A DNA stretch of 64,000 nt from Brevibacillus parabrevis (GCF_003710905.1 NZ_RHHV01000007.1:62001-126000); one strand, 5' to 3'; counted from the stretch's first letter, positions 6,997 to 17,332 are shown. Translations and numbers: made by a program. The notes: generated from the letters alone by a model not told the origin.

Positions 6997-9561
6997 ATGG
7001 ATCAAGGAAAGTACAGTTCACTTATCGCAACGAAATTACATGTTCCTACATATGGTTCGGACCTGTTGCATCGGCATCAATTGGTGGAAGAAATCGATGA
7101 AGTCAGGACAGCCAGAGTGATCCTTATTTGCGCTCCGGCCGGGTTCGGGAAAACAACAGCCGTTAGTCAGTGGATTACGAGTATCGGCAAGCCGGCGGGA
7201 TGGCTGTCGCTGGATGAGGCGGATAACGATCCGGCCCGTTTTTGGCGCTACTTCGCAAAAGCATTGAGCATGGCACAACGGGAAGCTGGTCGTGAAGCTT
7301 CTGCGATGCTCGATTTGACCTATGCGGCGTCAGCAGACAATCTGCTCTCCATGCTGCTTGAAGAAATCGCTGCTATGCCTACCGACTATTATTTGGTGCT
7401 GGATGACTATCATCTGATCAAGGAGCGCTCGATTCACGAAGGTTTGCAAACATTGCTCCAGCACGCCTCGCCTTTTTTACACGTCATTCTCATCAGCCGT
7501 GAGGAGCCGCCGCTGTCTCTCCATCGCTTGCGCGTACGCAAACAGCTGGGACAATTGGGCGCGGAGCATCTCCGGTTCAATGAAGAGGAATGTCGTCAGC
7601 TTTTTAACGAACTGCTCGGGCTAGATTTGTCATACGAGGACATTCACGTACTCAGCAAACGGACAGAGGGCTGGATTGCCGGGTTGCAGCTGGCTGCTTT
7701 GTCCATGCAGGGGAAGGGTGGCTCCACGGTTACCATGCACAGCTTTTCCGGCAATGACAAATACGTGGAAGACTACTTGACCGAAGAAGTATTGAAGCGA
7801 TTGCCGGAATCGGTACAGCAATTTTTGTTAAAAACTTCCATATTGCCGCGCCTGTCCGGGGAACTGTGCGCAGCCGTAGCGAGTGAGCCGGATGCCCACG
7901 CCATTTTGGAGATGCTTGCACGTACGAACTCTTTTGTCGTACCGCTGGATGGAGTCAACGAGTGGTACCGCTACCATCATTTATTTGCGGATCTTTTGCA
8001 CACGCATTTGCGCAAAACATACAGTGAACAGCTGCCAACGCTTCATGTGGCTGCCAGTCGATGGTTTGAGGGCCACGGATGGATGACAGAAGCAATCGAC
8101 CACGCGCTCAAGGGCAGTGATTGGTCGCGTGCAACCAGGCTGATCGTCGAGCACGCTCCCTGGATGTTGAAGCAGCACGAAAATGTGACATTGCGCCGTT
8201 GGATGAGGCGTTTTGATACAGTGTGGCTCAAGAGTCATCCCGAGCTGTGCATTGCTTTTGCCTGGATGCACGCATTATCGGACGAGCTTGAGCAGGCAGA
8301 AGCGTTGTTGCATCTCGCTGAGGATGGTCTGCACGGCAAAAATGAGGGGCTTGAGGAATGTCGGGTAGAAATCTGGGTGCTTCGCGGATACGTGCAGTTG
8401 ATTCTGCGCAATATTACCCTCTCCCTTTCGTACTTGGAAGAATCGGTCAAAATGAAGCCAAAATTCAGCCGCTATTTTATCGTCGGGATTGAGCTGAATG
8501 GAGACGAGGCTTTTGTGCTTCGCAGTCGCGTGGCGTTAAGCGGCTATTTGTCCAAGGTAAGCGAGTTTTACCCTGCCATCAGAACGATTTGGAAGCACAG
8601 CGGCCTGGGGATTCTCGCATACGGCTCGATTGTAATGGCAGAGCTGTATTATGAGAAAAACGAGTTCGAGCAATTGACGTACTTTGTGCAAAGAGCATTG
8701 CAGTTGGGAAGCAATACGATGAATTTTGGCGTACTGGTCCCGGCTTATCTGGTTTTGACCCGTTGGCGAAAGGCGGAGAAGCGAGGGGCGGAGATGTGGC
8801 TGCCGCTTGCGGAAATAGCGGAGCTGTGTCGCCAGCGAAAAGCCCCGCCTCATTGGATTGCTTTCCTGGACGCGTTTCGTGTGCGGCTGTTGCTGGACGA
8901 AAATCAGTGGGAAGAAGCAGAGCAATGGGCGAGCCAATTTGAAAAAATGAGCAAAGACTTGATTCATTCCCGGCACGAGTTTGAACGGTTGACTTTGGCT
9001 CGTGTGTACTTGTCTGCCAAAAGGGAAAATGAAGCGTGTGAGCTGCTGACCCGGCTAAAGCATGAGACAGAGGTGAAGGATCGGCTGGGGAGCCGGATCG
9101 AGACGCTGATTTTGCTCAGCCAAGCTTATCACAGCCAAAAGCGGCATCACGAGGCAGCCGAATGTATTCGCACAGCGGTGATGTTGGCGGCACCGGAAGG
9201 CTACGTGCGCATCTTTTTGGACGAAGGGCCAGAGGTCGCCAAAATGCTGTACGCCCTCTATAAAAGCAAGGCGTGCTCCAGGCAAGAACTTGACTATATG
9301 GCAAGTCTGCTCAAGACGGTGGAAAAAGAGTTTCCGGCGCTGGACATTCAAATTCGCGTGTCGCCTGAACTGGACAAATTGACCGAGCGGGAGGCAGAAG
9401 TGCTGTCTCTGATCGGAGAAGGGTTGTCCAACGCTGAGATTGCGGGCAGGCTGCACCTGACGATCGGGACAGTCAAGGTGTACGTTCACCAGATTTACGC
9501 CAAGCTGCAAGTTCGCAATCGGACACAGGCTGTGGTCAAGCTGCGAGAGAGCGAGCTGTAA
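6997..9561 (+). CDS. Large ATP-binding LuxR-family regulator (LAL/MalT-like)
   Basis: 854 residues. An N-terminal STAND-type NTPase carries Walker A APAGFGKTT (about 46) and Walker B LVLDDYH (about 132). A long helical TPR-like sensor region follows, and the C-terminal LuxR/GerE helix-turn-helix spans about 791-848, with TEREAEVLSLIGEG and SNAEIAGRL. ATG 6997 follows AGGGAG with good spacing; ATG 6991 directly abuts it. The protein is expected to oligomerise on binding ATP and a ligand, and then activate transcription. The germinant receptor operon starts 150 bases downstream, but a terminator lies between, so a regulatory link is only a possibility. Confidence 0.9.
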   Translation: MDQGKYSSLIATKLHVPTYGSDLLHRHQLVEEIDEVRTARVILICAPAGFGKTTAVSQWITSIGKPAGWLSLDEADNDPARFWRYFAKALSMAQREAGREASAMLDLTYAASADNLLSMLLEEIAAMPTDYYLVLDDYHLIKERSIHEGLQTLLQHASPFLHVILISREEPPLSLHRLRVRKQLGQLGAEHLRFNEEECRQLFNELLGLDLSYEDIHVLSKRTEGWIAGLQLAALSMQGKGGSTVTMHSFSGNDKYVEDYLTEEVLKRLPESVQQFLLKTSILPRLSGELCAAVASEPDAHAILEMLARTNSFVVPLDGVNEWYRYHHLFADLLHTHLRKTYSEQLPTLHVAASRWFEGHGWMTEAIDHALKGSDWSRATRLIVEHAPWMLKQHENVTLRRWMRRFDTVWLKSHPELCIAFAWMHALSDELEQAEALLHLAEDGLHGKNEGLEECRVEIWVLRGYVQLILRNITLSLSYLEESVKMKPKFSRYFIVGIELNGDEAFVLRSRVALSGYLSKVSEFYPAIRTIWKHSGLGILAYGSIVMAELYYEKNEFEQLTYFVQRALQLGSNTMNFGVLVPAYLVLTRWRKAEKRGAEMWLPLAEIAELCRQRKAPPHWIAFLDAFRVRLLLDENQWEEAEQWASQFEKMSKDLIHSRHEFERLTLARVYLSAKRENEACELLTRLKHETEVKDRLGSRIETLILLSQAYHSQKRHHEAAECIRTAVMLAAPEGYVRIFLDEGPEVAKMLYALYKSKACSRQELDYMASLLKTVEKEFPALDIQIRVSPELDKLTEREAEVLSLIGEGLSNAEIAGRLHLTIGTVKVYVHQIYAKLQVRNRTQAVVKLRESEL

Positions 9562-9611
9562 CCGGGGCAGCAAAAGGTTCGCCCGATGATATACATGCCA
9601 GAGAACGAAGA

Positions 9612-9641
9612 AGTCGCCTGTACGTGCAGGGGGCTTTTTTT
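9612..9641 (+). terminator. Rho-independent terminator after LuxR-family regulator
   Basis: The stem AGTCGCCTG pairs with CAGGGGGCT (one G-G mismatch), with loop TACGTG, followed by T7. It separates the regulator from the germination operon. Confidence 0.65.
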
Positions 9642-9668
9642 CATGGGCATAGAGCCATGTTCGCTGAG

Positions 9669-9685
9669 GGATAGTAAAGCTATCC
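9669..9685 (+). promoter_or_regulatory. Inverted repeat GGATAG-N5-CTATCC upstream of ger operon
   Basis: A perfect 6-bp inverted repeat with a 5-base spacer, 26 bases before the germination A-subunit start. It could be an operator or an mRNA hairpin next to the ribosome site. No forespore SigG promoter was recognised here. Confidence 0.3.
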
Positions 9686-9711
9686 TGATTTGGAAAAAGA
9701 GTGATTGGAGA

Positions 9712-11247
9712 ATGAGTCATAACGCCAAGCAACAAGTGTCGTTCAGCAGCTCGCTGGAAGAGAACATGGAAGTGGTGAAAAGGGAGCTGGGGAACAGCAC
9801 CGACCTCGTGACCAGAACTGTACGGATGGAAGCGATTGGGCAAATCGAGGTAGGCATTCTGTACACAGAAGGATTAGTCGATAAAAGCCTGATCAGCAAC
9901 TTCATGGAGTCGCTCATGGTTCATGCGCACAAAAGGGAAATTCCGTCCGACGACGCTTTGGCAGACGAGCCGCTGTCGTTGATCAAGGATTTCATGCTGA
10001 CGATGGGTGGAGTGGAGCTGCTGGATGATTTGGACGAGCTTTTCAATGCTGTATTGACCGGAGATACGGTTCTGCTCGTGGAGGGGTGTACGCAGGGCTT
10101 TATCGTCAATACGAAGCAGTGGGAGGATCGCGGTGTCCAGGAGACTTCTGTACAGACCGTAGTGCGTGGTTCCCGGGAGGCTTTCTCGGAAAGTTTGCGG
10201 ACGAACACCGCGCTGGTGCGAAGAAGGATCAACAACCGTCATCTGTGGCTGGAAACGAAACAGATCGGGAAAATGACCCAAACCAAAGTGAGCGTGATGT
10301 ACATAAAGGGGGTTGCGGACGAAAACGTCATTGCGGAAGTGCAGCGGCGGCTAAACAGGATCGATATCGATGGCATTTTGGAGAGCGGAAACATAGAAGA
10401 GCTGATCCAGGACGCGGCCTTTACGCCGTTTCCGACGATTTACAATACCGAACGGCCGGACTCGGTAGCAGCGGGGCTGCTGGAGGGGCGGGTCGCGATC
10501 CTGGTAGACGGAACGCCGATTGTACTGCTGGTTCCGGCGATTTTCGTCCAGTTTTTTCAGTCGCCGGAGGATTACTATCAGCGTTCGGATTTTGGCCTGC
10601 TTCGCATGTTGCGGCTGCTTTCCTTTTTTATCGCGCTGCTCGGTCCTTCCATCTACGTAGCGATTACGACGTTTCACCAGGAAATGCTCCAGACGAACTT
10701 GCTGATGAGTATTGCGGCCCAGCGGGAGGGTGTTCCGTTTCCGGCTGCTGTCGAGGCGATGCTGATGGAGCTGACTTTTGAACTGCTGCGCGAGGCCGGA
10801 GTGCGCATGCCGCGTGCCGTAGGTTCTGCCATCTCAATCGTCGGGGCGCTCGTTTTGGGCGAAGCGGCGGTACAGGCCGGACTCGTATCTCCTGCGACCG
10901 TCATCGTCGTCTCCATCACGGCGATTACGAGCTTTGTGTTTCCGTCGTTTTCCATGTCCATTCCGATTCGCATGCTGCGTTTCGGCTTGATTGCACTTGC
11001 TGCCAGCTTTGGCCTGATTGGCGTATTTGTCGGTTTGATCGCGCTTTGCCTGCATTTGTGCACCTTGCGCTCGTTCGGAGTTCCGTACATGTCGCCGCTC
11101 GCTCCGTTGAATTTGGCCGACCAGAGAGATACGCTGCTGCGTCTGCCGATCTGGATGATGCACACGCGTCCCTACTTTTTACGGCCGAAAAACAGTATCA
11201 GAGAGCATGACAACAAGCCCAATCCTCCGAGAGAGTCTGTTCATTAA
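9712..11247 (+). CDS. Spore germinant receptor A subunit (GerA/GerKA family)
   Basis: 511 residues from ATG 9712, with GGAG just upstream; the longer in-frame starts overlap the terminator at 9612 and were rejected. The N-terminal soluble half (about 1-260) has the family motifs GDTVLLVEG and ERPDSVAAGLLEGRVAILVDGTP (split here from the sequence at about 240-262). It is followed by a membrane domain with about five segments, including PFPAAVEAMLMELTFELLREAG. A subunits assemble with B and C in the spore inner membrane to sense germinants and trigger ion release. First gene of an A-C-D-B operon. Confidence 0.93.
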   Translation: MSHNAKQQVSFSSSLEENMEVVKRELGNSTDLVTRTVRMEAIGQIEVGILYTEGLVDKSLISNFMESLMVHAHKREIPSDDALADEPLSLIKDFMLTMGGVELLDDLDELFNAVLTGDTVLLVEGCTQGFIVNTKQWEDRGVQETSVQTVVRGSREAFSESLRTNTALVRRRINNRHLWLETKQIGKMTQTKVSVMYIKGVADENVIAEVQRRLNRIDIDGILESGNIEELIQDAAFTPFPTIYNTERPDSVAAGLLEGRVAILVDGTPIVLLVPAIFVQFFQSPEDYYQRSDFGLLRMLRLLSFFIALLGPSIYVAITTFHQEMLQTNLLMSIAAQREGVPFPAAVEAMLMELTFELLREAGVRMPRAVGSAISIVGALVLGEAAVQAGLVSPATVIVVSITAITSFVFPSFSMSIPIRMLRFGLIALAASFGLIGVFVGLIALCLHLCTLRSFGVPYMSPLAPLNLADQRDTLLRLPIWMMHTRPYFLRPKNSIREHDNKPNPPRESVH

Positions 11248-11271
11248 ATTGATTGCCGAGGTGGGAATAGC

Positions 11272-12477
11272 ATGAAACGAAAGGCGGTGTTCGTTCTGGC
11301 CGCTGTTCTGCTGCTGTTGACTACAGGGTGTTGGAACCGCAGGGAATTGAACGACTTGGCGATTGTCATGGCGGTGGGCATCGACAAGGTGGACGGAGAG
11401 TATTTGTTGTCTACGCAAATCGTCAATCCGGGTGGAGTTGCCGCCTCCAAGGACGGGGCAGGAGGCACTCAGTCGGCAGTAGCCACGTACAGCATGCGAT
11501 CTGCGGACATTTTTGAGGGGATACGCCGCTTGACGACCATGACTCCGCGCCGGCTGTACTTTTCGCATATTCAAGTATTGGTGTTGGGGGAGCAGGTAGC
11601 GAGAGAAGGGACAAAAGAGGTGCTCGACCTGTTGTTTCGCGATCACGAAGTTCGCCCGGATTTTTACGTCATTTTGGCGAAAGATACTTCGGCCCTGCAC
11701 ATTTTGAGCATGCTTGATCCGCTGGAGAAAATCCCTGCCACCAAGCTGTACAAAAGCCTGGAAACAGGCGAAAAAGCATGGGGCTCCGTGATCTCGATCC
11801 AACTGGACGAATTTATTACACAGCTGCTGAGCGAAGGGTCGGAGCCAGTGTTGGTAGGGGTTACTGTAAAAGGCAAGGTTCAGACAGGAAGCAACGGAAA
11901 CAACCCGCAGCAGGAAAGCGTCTCTACCCTGCTCAAGTATGAGGATATCGGCGTTTTCAAAGAAGACAAGCTGCAAGGATGGTTTAATGAAAAGGAAAGC
12001 ATCGGCTTCAGCTATATTACAGACAGGCTGGACAGCACAGTTGAAGCCATACCGTGCGACAAAAACAGCAAGCTCATCATTGAAATCATTCACAGCAAAT
12101 CGACGCTTGATGGCCGTGTCGTAAACGGCAAACCGCAAGTCGAGGTGAAAATCGAAGCGGAAGGAAATGTAGGAGAAGTAGCGTGCGCGATTGACCTGGC
12201 AAAGTCGCAAACGATCTACAAATTGGAGCGAGAGGTAGAAAAGCGAATCAAGGAAAAAATCCAGAATGTGATTACAAAAGCGCAGAAGCAATTTCACTCC
12301 GATGCGTTCGGATTTGGGCAAGTCATTTACCAGAACGATCCAAAGGGCTGGGAAAAGGTCAAGCACAACTGGAACGAGGCTTTTGCCGACCTGAAGGTGA
12401 AAATCAACGTAGATGTGAAGCTCCGGCGAACAGGCAAAGTCGGCAATTCTTTTATCCCCTTTATCAAAAAGGATTAG
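11272..12477 (+). CDS. Spore germinant receptor C subunit, lipoprotein (Ger(x)C family)
   Basis: 401 residues with a lipoprotein signal: hydrophobic leader then LLLTTGC, lipidated Cys near 21, followed by WNRRELNDLAIVMAVGID, the classic Ger(x)C start. The length is normal. The protein is expected on the outer face of the spore inner membrane as the C subunit of the receptor. It follows the A gene after 24 bases. Confidence 0.94.
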   Translation: MKRKAVFVLAAVLLLLTTGCWNRRELNDLAIVMAVGIDKVDGEYLLSTQIVNPGGVAASKDGAGGTQSAVATYSMRSADIFEGIRRLTTMTPRRLYFSHIQVLVLGEQVAREGTKEVLDLLFRDHEVRPDFYVILAKDTSALHILSMLDPLEKIPATKLYKSLETGEKAWGSVISIQLDEFITQLLSEGSEPVLVGVTVKGKVQTGSNGNNPQQESVSTLLKYEDIGVFKEDKLQGWFNEKESIGFSYITDRLDSTVEAIPCDKNSKLIIEIIHSKSTLDGRVVNGKPQVEVKIEAEGNVGEVACAIDLAKSQTIYKLEREVEKRIKEKIQNVITKAQKQFHSDAFGFGQVIYQNDPKGWEKVKHNWNEAFADLKVKINVDVKLRRTGKVGNSFIPFIKKD

Positions 12478-12531
12478 AGCATAACTATTTCCTGTTGTGG
12501 AAAAGGTAAGGATATTCCTGGCAAGAAGTAG

Positions 12532-12780
12532 GTGCGACTTGTTCCGATGTGGATGATCCTGTTGATTTTGCTGATTAGTCTGGTGATCGTAGCGATCGAA
12601 GCTCCTTTTCTGAAAAGGAACGGCTTGAAAAAGGAGCTTTTTGTTTTTGGCTGCTTGCTGCTGCTCGGGACAGGGCTTTGCATCGCCGAAGCGGTGGAGG
12701 CAAACATTCCAAACCCGCTGGACTGGATTACATTCGTCTATCGGCCGTTCAGCGACTTGATTTTAAGCATGGTGGAGTAA
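12532..12780 (+). CDS. Small two-helix protein of ger operon (D-subunit-like)
   Basis: 82 residues if started at GTG 12532 or 77 from ATG 12547; neither has a strong ribosome site, and an in-frame stop directly precedes the GTG. Two hydrophobic helices (about 6-24 and 36-53) are visible. Known: some Bacillus germinant receptor operons carry a D gene for a protein of about 75 residues with two membrane helices that modulates receptor function (Ramirez-Peralta and colleagues). Size, topology and position between C and B fit that group. Function here is inferred from that analogy. Confidence 0.7.
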   Translation: MRLVPMWMILLILLISLVIVAIEAPFLKRNGLKKELFVFGCLLLLGTGLCIAEAVEANIPNPLDWITFVYRPFSDLILSMVE

Positions 12781-12823
12781 CGGTGAACATAAGCGGTGCG
12801 CAAGAGAAGGGAGGGAAACAAGG

Positions 12824-13915
12824 GTGCTTGGCAACAGTCTGATCAGTGCGAGGCAGTTTTTTATTTTGGTAACCCTGTTCGTCATTGGCGATGCAGTCTT
12901 GTACGTTCCCTCGCTCACCGCCACATCCGCCCGGCAGGACGCGTGGATTTCGGCTTTGATCGGTTGGGGAGAGGGCTTTCTTTTGACCAGTTTGTATGCG
13001 GCATTGAGCTTGCGGCATCCGAATCGGACGATACTTCAATACAGCGAAGACATCTTGGGCAAGTGGGCAGGAAAAGCGGTCGCTTTTTTGTTCCTTTCCT
13101 ATTTTTTTATCGATGCGTCACTGATGCTGATGGAAATCGGCGATTTTGTCACCACACAGATCATGCAGGAGACGCCGATCGAAATCATTCTCGTTCTGTT
13201 TGCGGCGATTATTGTCATGGGAACCCGCTGCGGGATGGAGCCGCTTGCGCGTGTCTCCGAGCTGTTGTTTCCGTATTTTCTGCTGCTGTTTTTCACGCTG
13301 ATTGCGTTCATCGCCCCGCAAATCAAGGTCGATAACCTCAAGCCTGTCCTTGCCCATGGGATGGCGCCCGTTTTTGGCGGCAACTTCCGCTATATGGGCT
13401 ATTTGCTGGAATCGGTCGTCCTGATCTTTCTGTTTCCGCTTGTGAAACAGCCGCGGCACGCAGCGAAGGCGTATATTATGGGCATTTTGATTGCTAATTT
13501 TTTCCTGACAATCATTACAACCGTCGCGGTGCTGGTGCTCGGTCCCAACATTACCGTACTGCTTGCCTATCCAAGCTACACGCTGGCGCAAAAAATTAGC
13601 GTCGGCAACTTTTTTGAACGCATCGAGGTTTTGATGGCTGTCATTTGGTTCATCACGCTGTTTATCAAAATAACGGTTTGTTATTATGCTACGGCTTGCG
13701 GGATTGCCCAGACGCTGCGATTGACCGACTATCGCAGACTGACGCTGCCTCTGGCGATGATCATGGTCATCGTCGCGCTTGCCACGATGCCCAATCGGCC
13801 GTATTTTGACAACTTTGTTTCGGAGATTTGGATGCCGTACTCATTGACGTACGGCTTGTTTTTGCCTGTGCTGCTGCTCGTGGTGGGCGGACTGCGGAAA
13901 AGGTTGGGGAAATGA
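12824..13915 (+). CDS. Spore germinant receptor B subunit, permease-like (GerB/GerKB family)
   Basis: 363 residues with about ten membrane helices, starting at GTG 12824 after GGGAGG. The N-terminal pattern ISARQFFILVTLFVIGDAVL is characteristic of endospore germination permeases in the APC superfamily. B subunits hold the germinant-binding pocket, so this protein probably decides which amino acid or sugar triggers germination. Last gene of the A-C-D-B operon. Its stop codon lies inside a short tandem repeat. Confidence 0.93.
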   Translation: MLGNSLISARQFFILVTLFVIGDAVLYVPSLTATSARQDAWISALIGWGEGFLLTSLYAALSLRHPNRTILQYSEDILGKWAGKAVAFLFLSYFFIDASLMLMEIGDFVTTQIMQETPIEIILVLFAAIIVMGTRCGMEPLARVSELLFPYFLLLFFTLIAFIAPQIKVDNLKPVLAHGMAPVFGGNFRYMGYLLESVVLIFLFPLVKQPRHAAKAYIMGILIANFFLTIITTVAVLVLGPNITVLLAYPSYTLAQKISVGNFFERIEVLMAVIWFITLFIKITVCYYATACGIAQTLRLTDYRRLTLPLAMIMVIVALATMPNRPYFDNFVSEIWMPYSLTYGLFLPVLLLVVGGLRKRLGK

Positions 13916-13939
13916 AAGGAAAAATGAAAGGAAAAATGA
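13910..13939 (+). repeat. 12-bp tandem repeat, 2.5 copies
   Basis: AAATGAAAGGAA occurs at 13910 and 13922, followed by a half copy AAATGA. It spans the stop of the germination B gene. The units resemble ribosome sites with start codons, but no frame continues far. It probably arose by slippage. Confidence 0.6.
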
Positions 13940-14071
13940 TGCCAAAGACCTAGTTCATCGTTTATACTATTTTTTGAGAAAAGGAGGGGTGGAAGACAGC
14001 GCTTTGCTCTTTATTCGAAGGAAACCATGATCAGCTAGACAAATACGCCGAACATGAAATGGGGAACCACG

Positions 14072-17000
14072 ATGAGACTGAATCATTGGGTCATGCGAAT
14101 GATCCTGTTATGCCTGCTTGTTTATTCCTTTTCTTGTCCCGTTTCACCCTCATTCGCTTTTGAAAGCGAAACAACCACTTCTTCTACAGCGGAAAATGTT
14201 AACTTCTCCGAAATAAAAGTGACCAATGGCCTTATCACCGTTCCATTTTATTCGGTCCCGGAAAGAAATCCTAAGACCAGACAGTTTACCCTCTCTTACA
14301 CGCAAGATTCTGAGACACACTCCTTATCCCCCCTCCCAGCAAAATGGGAAGAATCTACGCGAACCTTTTTTATTCCCTTTAAACCTTTTCAATCAACCGA
14401 CACAGAGCAAGAAATAACGATCCGCATCGGCTATGAAGATTCAGAACCGACAGAGCGTTCTATTGTTTTGGCGCCGAAAGATTCCGAGGTAGAATCGATC
14501 GAGATTTTGAACACTTGGGGAAATTCTGAATTGCAATTGCGCGACAGCAATGATCGGGAAGCGAAATTGCTGGCAGTAGCGAAAGACAGCGAAGGTGCGA
14601 TTGTTGCTTATGATAAAGTTACCTGGGCAAGTGAAAATTCGCGAGTTGCTTCTGTTACTTCGCTAGGAAGAGTGTGGGCGAAGAAGGCGGGAACTGCGGA
14701 AATTACGGCAACGATCGCTGGGAAGACGGAGACTTATCAAATCGATGTCGTCAGCAAGCAGCAAGTTCCGGCGGCGATTTCCAAAGATGGAGAATTTGGC
14801 CCGGAATCGGGAGTATATAAAACGAGTGGAACAATCGAGATAAAAGGCAAGGAGACTACTGTTTTACTGAGAAACACGAAGCTGGACGGCGATCTCGTCA
14901 TCGACAACGGCGGTTCTGTCACTTTGGACAACGTTCACGTCTCAGGGGAGATCAAGGTGAAGGACGTTGCTTCCAACAGTTTGCATGTAAATAATGTCTC
15001 AGCCGACCGACTGGTGATCACCGATGAGAATGGCGCACGGCTTGTTCTCGAAGATGAGGTTGAGCTGCCAGAGGTAGAGGTATCTGCCCAGTCCACACAG
15101 TTCCCTGTCGTGATCGAAGGCAAAGCAGCTACTAACAGTACGCTGCAAATTACATCTCCTTCCTGGGTGGTAGTCGACTCTGTTGTGTCAAAGGTGGTTG
15201 TAGACAAAGACGCTGAAGGAACACGGATCGAAACCACCAAAGAGAGCAAAATCGAAGTAATTGAAGCGAATGCAAGCGCCAGTGTGGAAGGATCGGGCAC
15301 GATAGACAAGCTCGTGCTGGCCGACAGCTCGGTAAATGTGAAAAGCGAAGTCAACATACCGACAGTGGCGTACGCGAATGAACCTGCTACGCCAACACCG
15401 CCGACTCCACCTACACCGCCTGCAAACCAGGCGCCTGTTGCCAGCCAAGTAACGATTTCCGGTACGTTCCAAGCAGGCGAGACATTGACGGGCAGCTATG
15501 TGTACACCGATGCGGAAAACAACCCGGAGCGCTTGTCCTTGTTCAAATGGTACCGCGGTTCACTGTCAGACGGTTCCGATAAGGTGCAAATTTCCGGCGC
15601 GAACAAAAAAACGTATGTGTTGCAGCAGGATGATGTAGGGAAGCATGTGACGTTTGAAGTGACACCTATCGCCAGCACAGGAACGAGAAGCGGGGTGCCG
15701 GCAACTTACACGTCAACCCAGACGGTTACGAACGTTCCCGCGGCGAATAACCCGCCTGTCATCAACAGCAGCTATACGGCGCAAACGTTCAAAAATACGT
15801 TAGCAAGCGGAACTGTTGCTGCGGCTGACCTGGATGGCGACACCATCACGTATTTGCTCGGTTCCACAACTCCTGCACACGGGACTGTTGTCGTTCTGCC
15901 GAGCGGAGCATGGACGTATACGCCACAAAATGCTTTTACAGGAACGGACAGCTTTTCCATCGTGGCGGACGACGGAAGAGGGGGAACAGCTGCTACAGTT
16001 GTCTCCGTAACCGTGACAGAAGACCCGCTTGAAGTTGATCGCCAGGCGCTGACTATCGGTTATGCCAGCGGGGATGACGCCGATCATGTCACGCAAAATG
16101 TGGTTTTGGCAACGTCAGGGGCAAATGGCTCGCTGATCTCATGGAGTTCGGACGACCCGGCTGTGATTGCGCAGGACGGAACGGTTACGCGCCCGCAAGC
16201 TATCGAGCAAGACGCTACCGTCACATTGACGGCGACCATCACGAACGGAAACCGCTCGGACACCATACCGTTTGTCCTTACCGTACTCAAGCAAGCGGCG
16301 CAAAGTAACAACCAGCCGCCGACGGCAGTAGGCACGATCAGCAACCAGACGCTGCTGCCAGGAAGCCAGCCTTATCCGCAGATCGATCTGTCTACTATTT
16401 TTGCTGACCCGGATAACGATGCCTTGCAGTACCAGGCAACGGCAACGGCGCAAAATATCGTGCAGCCGACCATTAGCGGCAACATGCTCAGTCTTGCTCC
16501 GGTCGGCAAAGGAGAGGTCACGATTACGGTCACGGCCAATGACGGCAAGGGCGGCACACAAGACGTTACTTTTACAGCTCACGCCTATGAGTTCGTCGCA
16601 GGCGGGCAGGTCACGATCAGGACCAAATCAGGGGTCATGAACGTGCAACTGGACTTGAACAAATATTTTCCGGGCGCTCCGGCCAACTCCCTGCAAATCC
16701 TCAATAACGGCACAGGCGGCACCGTGATGGGCACCAAGCTCCAGCTGATCCCTGCAAGCGTGCCTGGAAGCGGGCTGTGGGTTGCCAATCAAAGCGACCA
16801 GGTTGCGCTAATCAAGGTAGATATTCAGCAGCAAGGACAGCCGCAACTGTTCTTCTCGGATTATGTATACGGAACAGATGGCCGCAATGCGCTACAGCTG
16901 TTTTTCCAGGGAGACAACAACGGTCAAAAGGTCACAGGGTACGAGCTGGAAATTCACAGGTACATGACAAGTACGCAGACAAAAGCAGTGGAGACAAAGC

Positions 17001-17332
17001 CAATCATGCCGCTGTTTCCGAAAATGGCCTATATTATTATCGACCCGATTTTCTATGACTTCCTTGATATCACTCCAGCTACTTATTACAACGAAGAAGT
17101 TCATATGAGTTACCAAGGATATGTCACGGCGTTCGTGCTGAAAAAAGATGGTCAAATCGTGGATGTTTTGGGGAATCCCGATCCGAATAACCGCTCCCCG
17201 ATCCTGGCGCAAACGGGCACGATTGTTCGCAAGTCGGGAATCTATACAGGCTCGCAAAGCTTCAGCCTCGAAGGGGAATGGGACATTTATCCTGCCGGTT
17301 ATTACCAGAACATTGGGCGGCATAATCCGTAA
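14072..17332 (+). CDS. Very large secreted multi-domain adhesin-like protein 1
   Basis: 1086 residues. ATG 14072 is chosen because GGGGA precedes it; ATG 14054 has no ribosome site. It has a signal peptide (about 1-32), a Big_2 bacterial Ig domain (about 140-225), a valine- and aspartate-rich region that looks like stacked beta strands (about 235-430), a PTPPTPPTPP linker near 440, then Ig/cadherin-like modules at about 460-555, 558-645 (with TYTPQNAFTGTDSFSI), 652-735 and 748-838, and a unique C-terminal domain (about 840-1086). No LPXTG or SLH anchor was seen. Probably an exported surface or spore-coat/matrix protein. It is followed after 44 bases by a second protein of similar build. Confidence 0.85.
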   Translation: MRLNHWVMRMILLCLLVYSFSCPVSPSFAFESETTTSSTAENVNFSEIKVTNGLITVPFYSVPERNPKTRQFTLSYTQDSETHSLSPLPAKWEESTRTFFIPFKPFQSTDTEQEITIRIGYEDSEPTERSIVLAPKDSEVESIEILNTWGNSELQLRDSNDREAKLLAVAKDSEGAIVAYDKVTWASENSRVASVTSLGRVWAKKAGTAEITATIAGKTETYQIDVVSKQQVPAAISKDGEFGPESGVYKTSGTIEIKGKETTVLLRNTKLDGDLVIDNGGSVTLDNVHVSGEIKVKDVASNSLHVNNVSADRLVITDENGARLVLEDEVELPEVEVSAQSTQFPVVIEGKAATNSTLQITSPSWVVVDSVVSKVVVDKDAEGTRIETTKESKIEVIEANASASVEGSGTIDKLVLADSSVNVKSEVNIPTVAYANEPATPTPPTPPTPPANQAPVASQVTISGTFQAGETLTGSYVYTDAENNPERLSLFKWYRGSLSDGSDKVQISGANKKTYVLQQDDVGKHVTFEVTPIASTGTRSGVPATYTSTQTVTNVPAANNPPVINSSYTAQTFKNTLASGTVAAADLDGDTITYLLGSTTPAHGTVVVLPSGAWTYTPQNAFTGTDSFSIVADDGRGGTAATVVSVTVTEDPLEVDRQALTIGYASGDDADHVTQNVVLATSGANGSLISWSSDDPAVIAQDGTVTRPQAIEQDATVTLTATITNGNRSDTIPFVLTVLKQAAQSNNQPPTAVGTISNQTLLPGSQPYPQIDLSTIFADPDNDALQYQATATAQNIVQPTISGNMLSLAPVGKGEVTITVTANDGKGGTQDVTFTAHAYEFVAGGQVTIRTKSGVMNVQLDLNKYFPGAPANSLQILNNGTGGTVMGTKLQLIPASVPGSGLWVANQSDQVALIKVDIQQQGQPQLFFSDYVYGTDGRNALQLFFQGDNNGQKVTGYELEIHRYMTSTQTKAVETKPIMPLFPKMAYIIIDPIFYDFLDITPATYYNEEVHMSYQGYVTAFVLKKDGQIVDVLGNPDPNNRSPILAQTGTIVRKSGIYTGSQSFSLEGEWDIYPAGYYQNIGRHNP

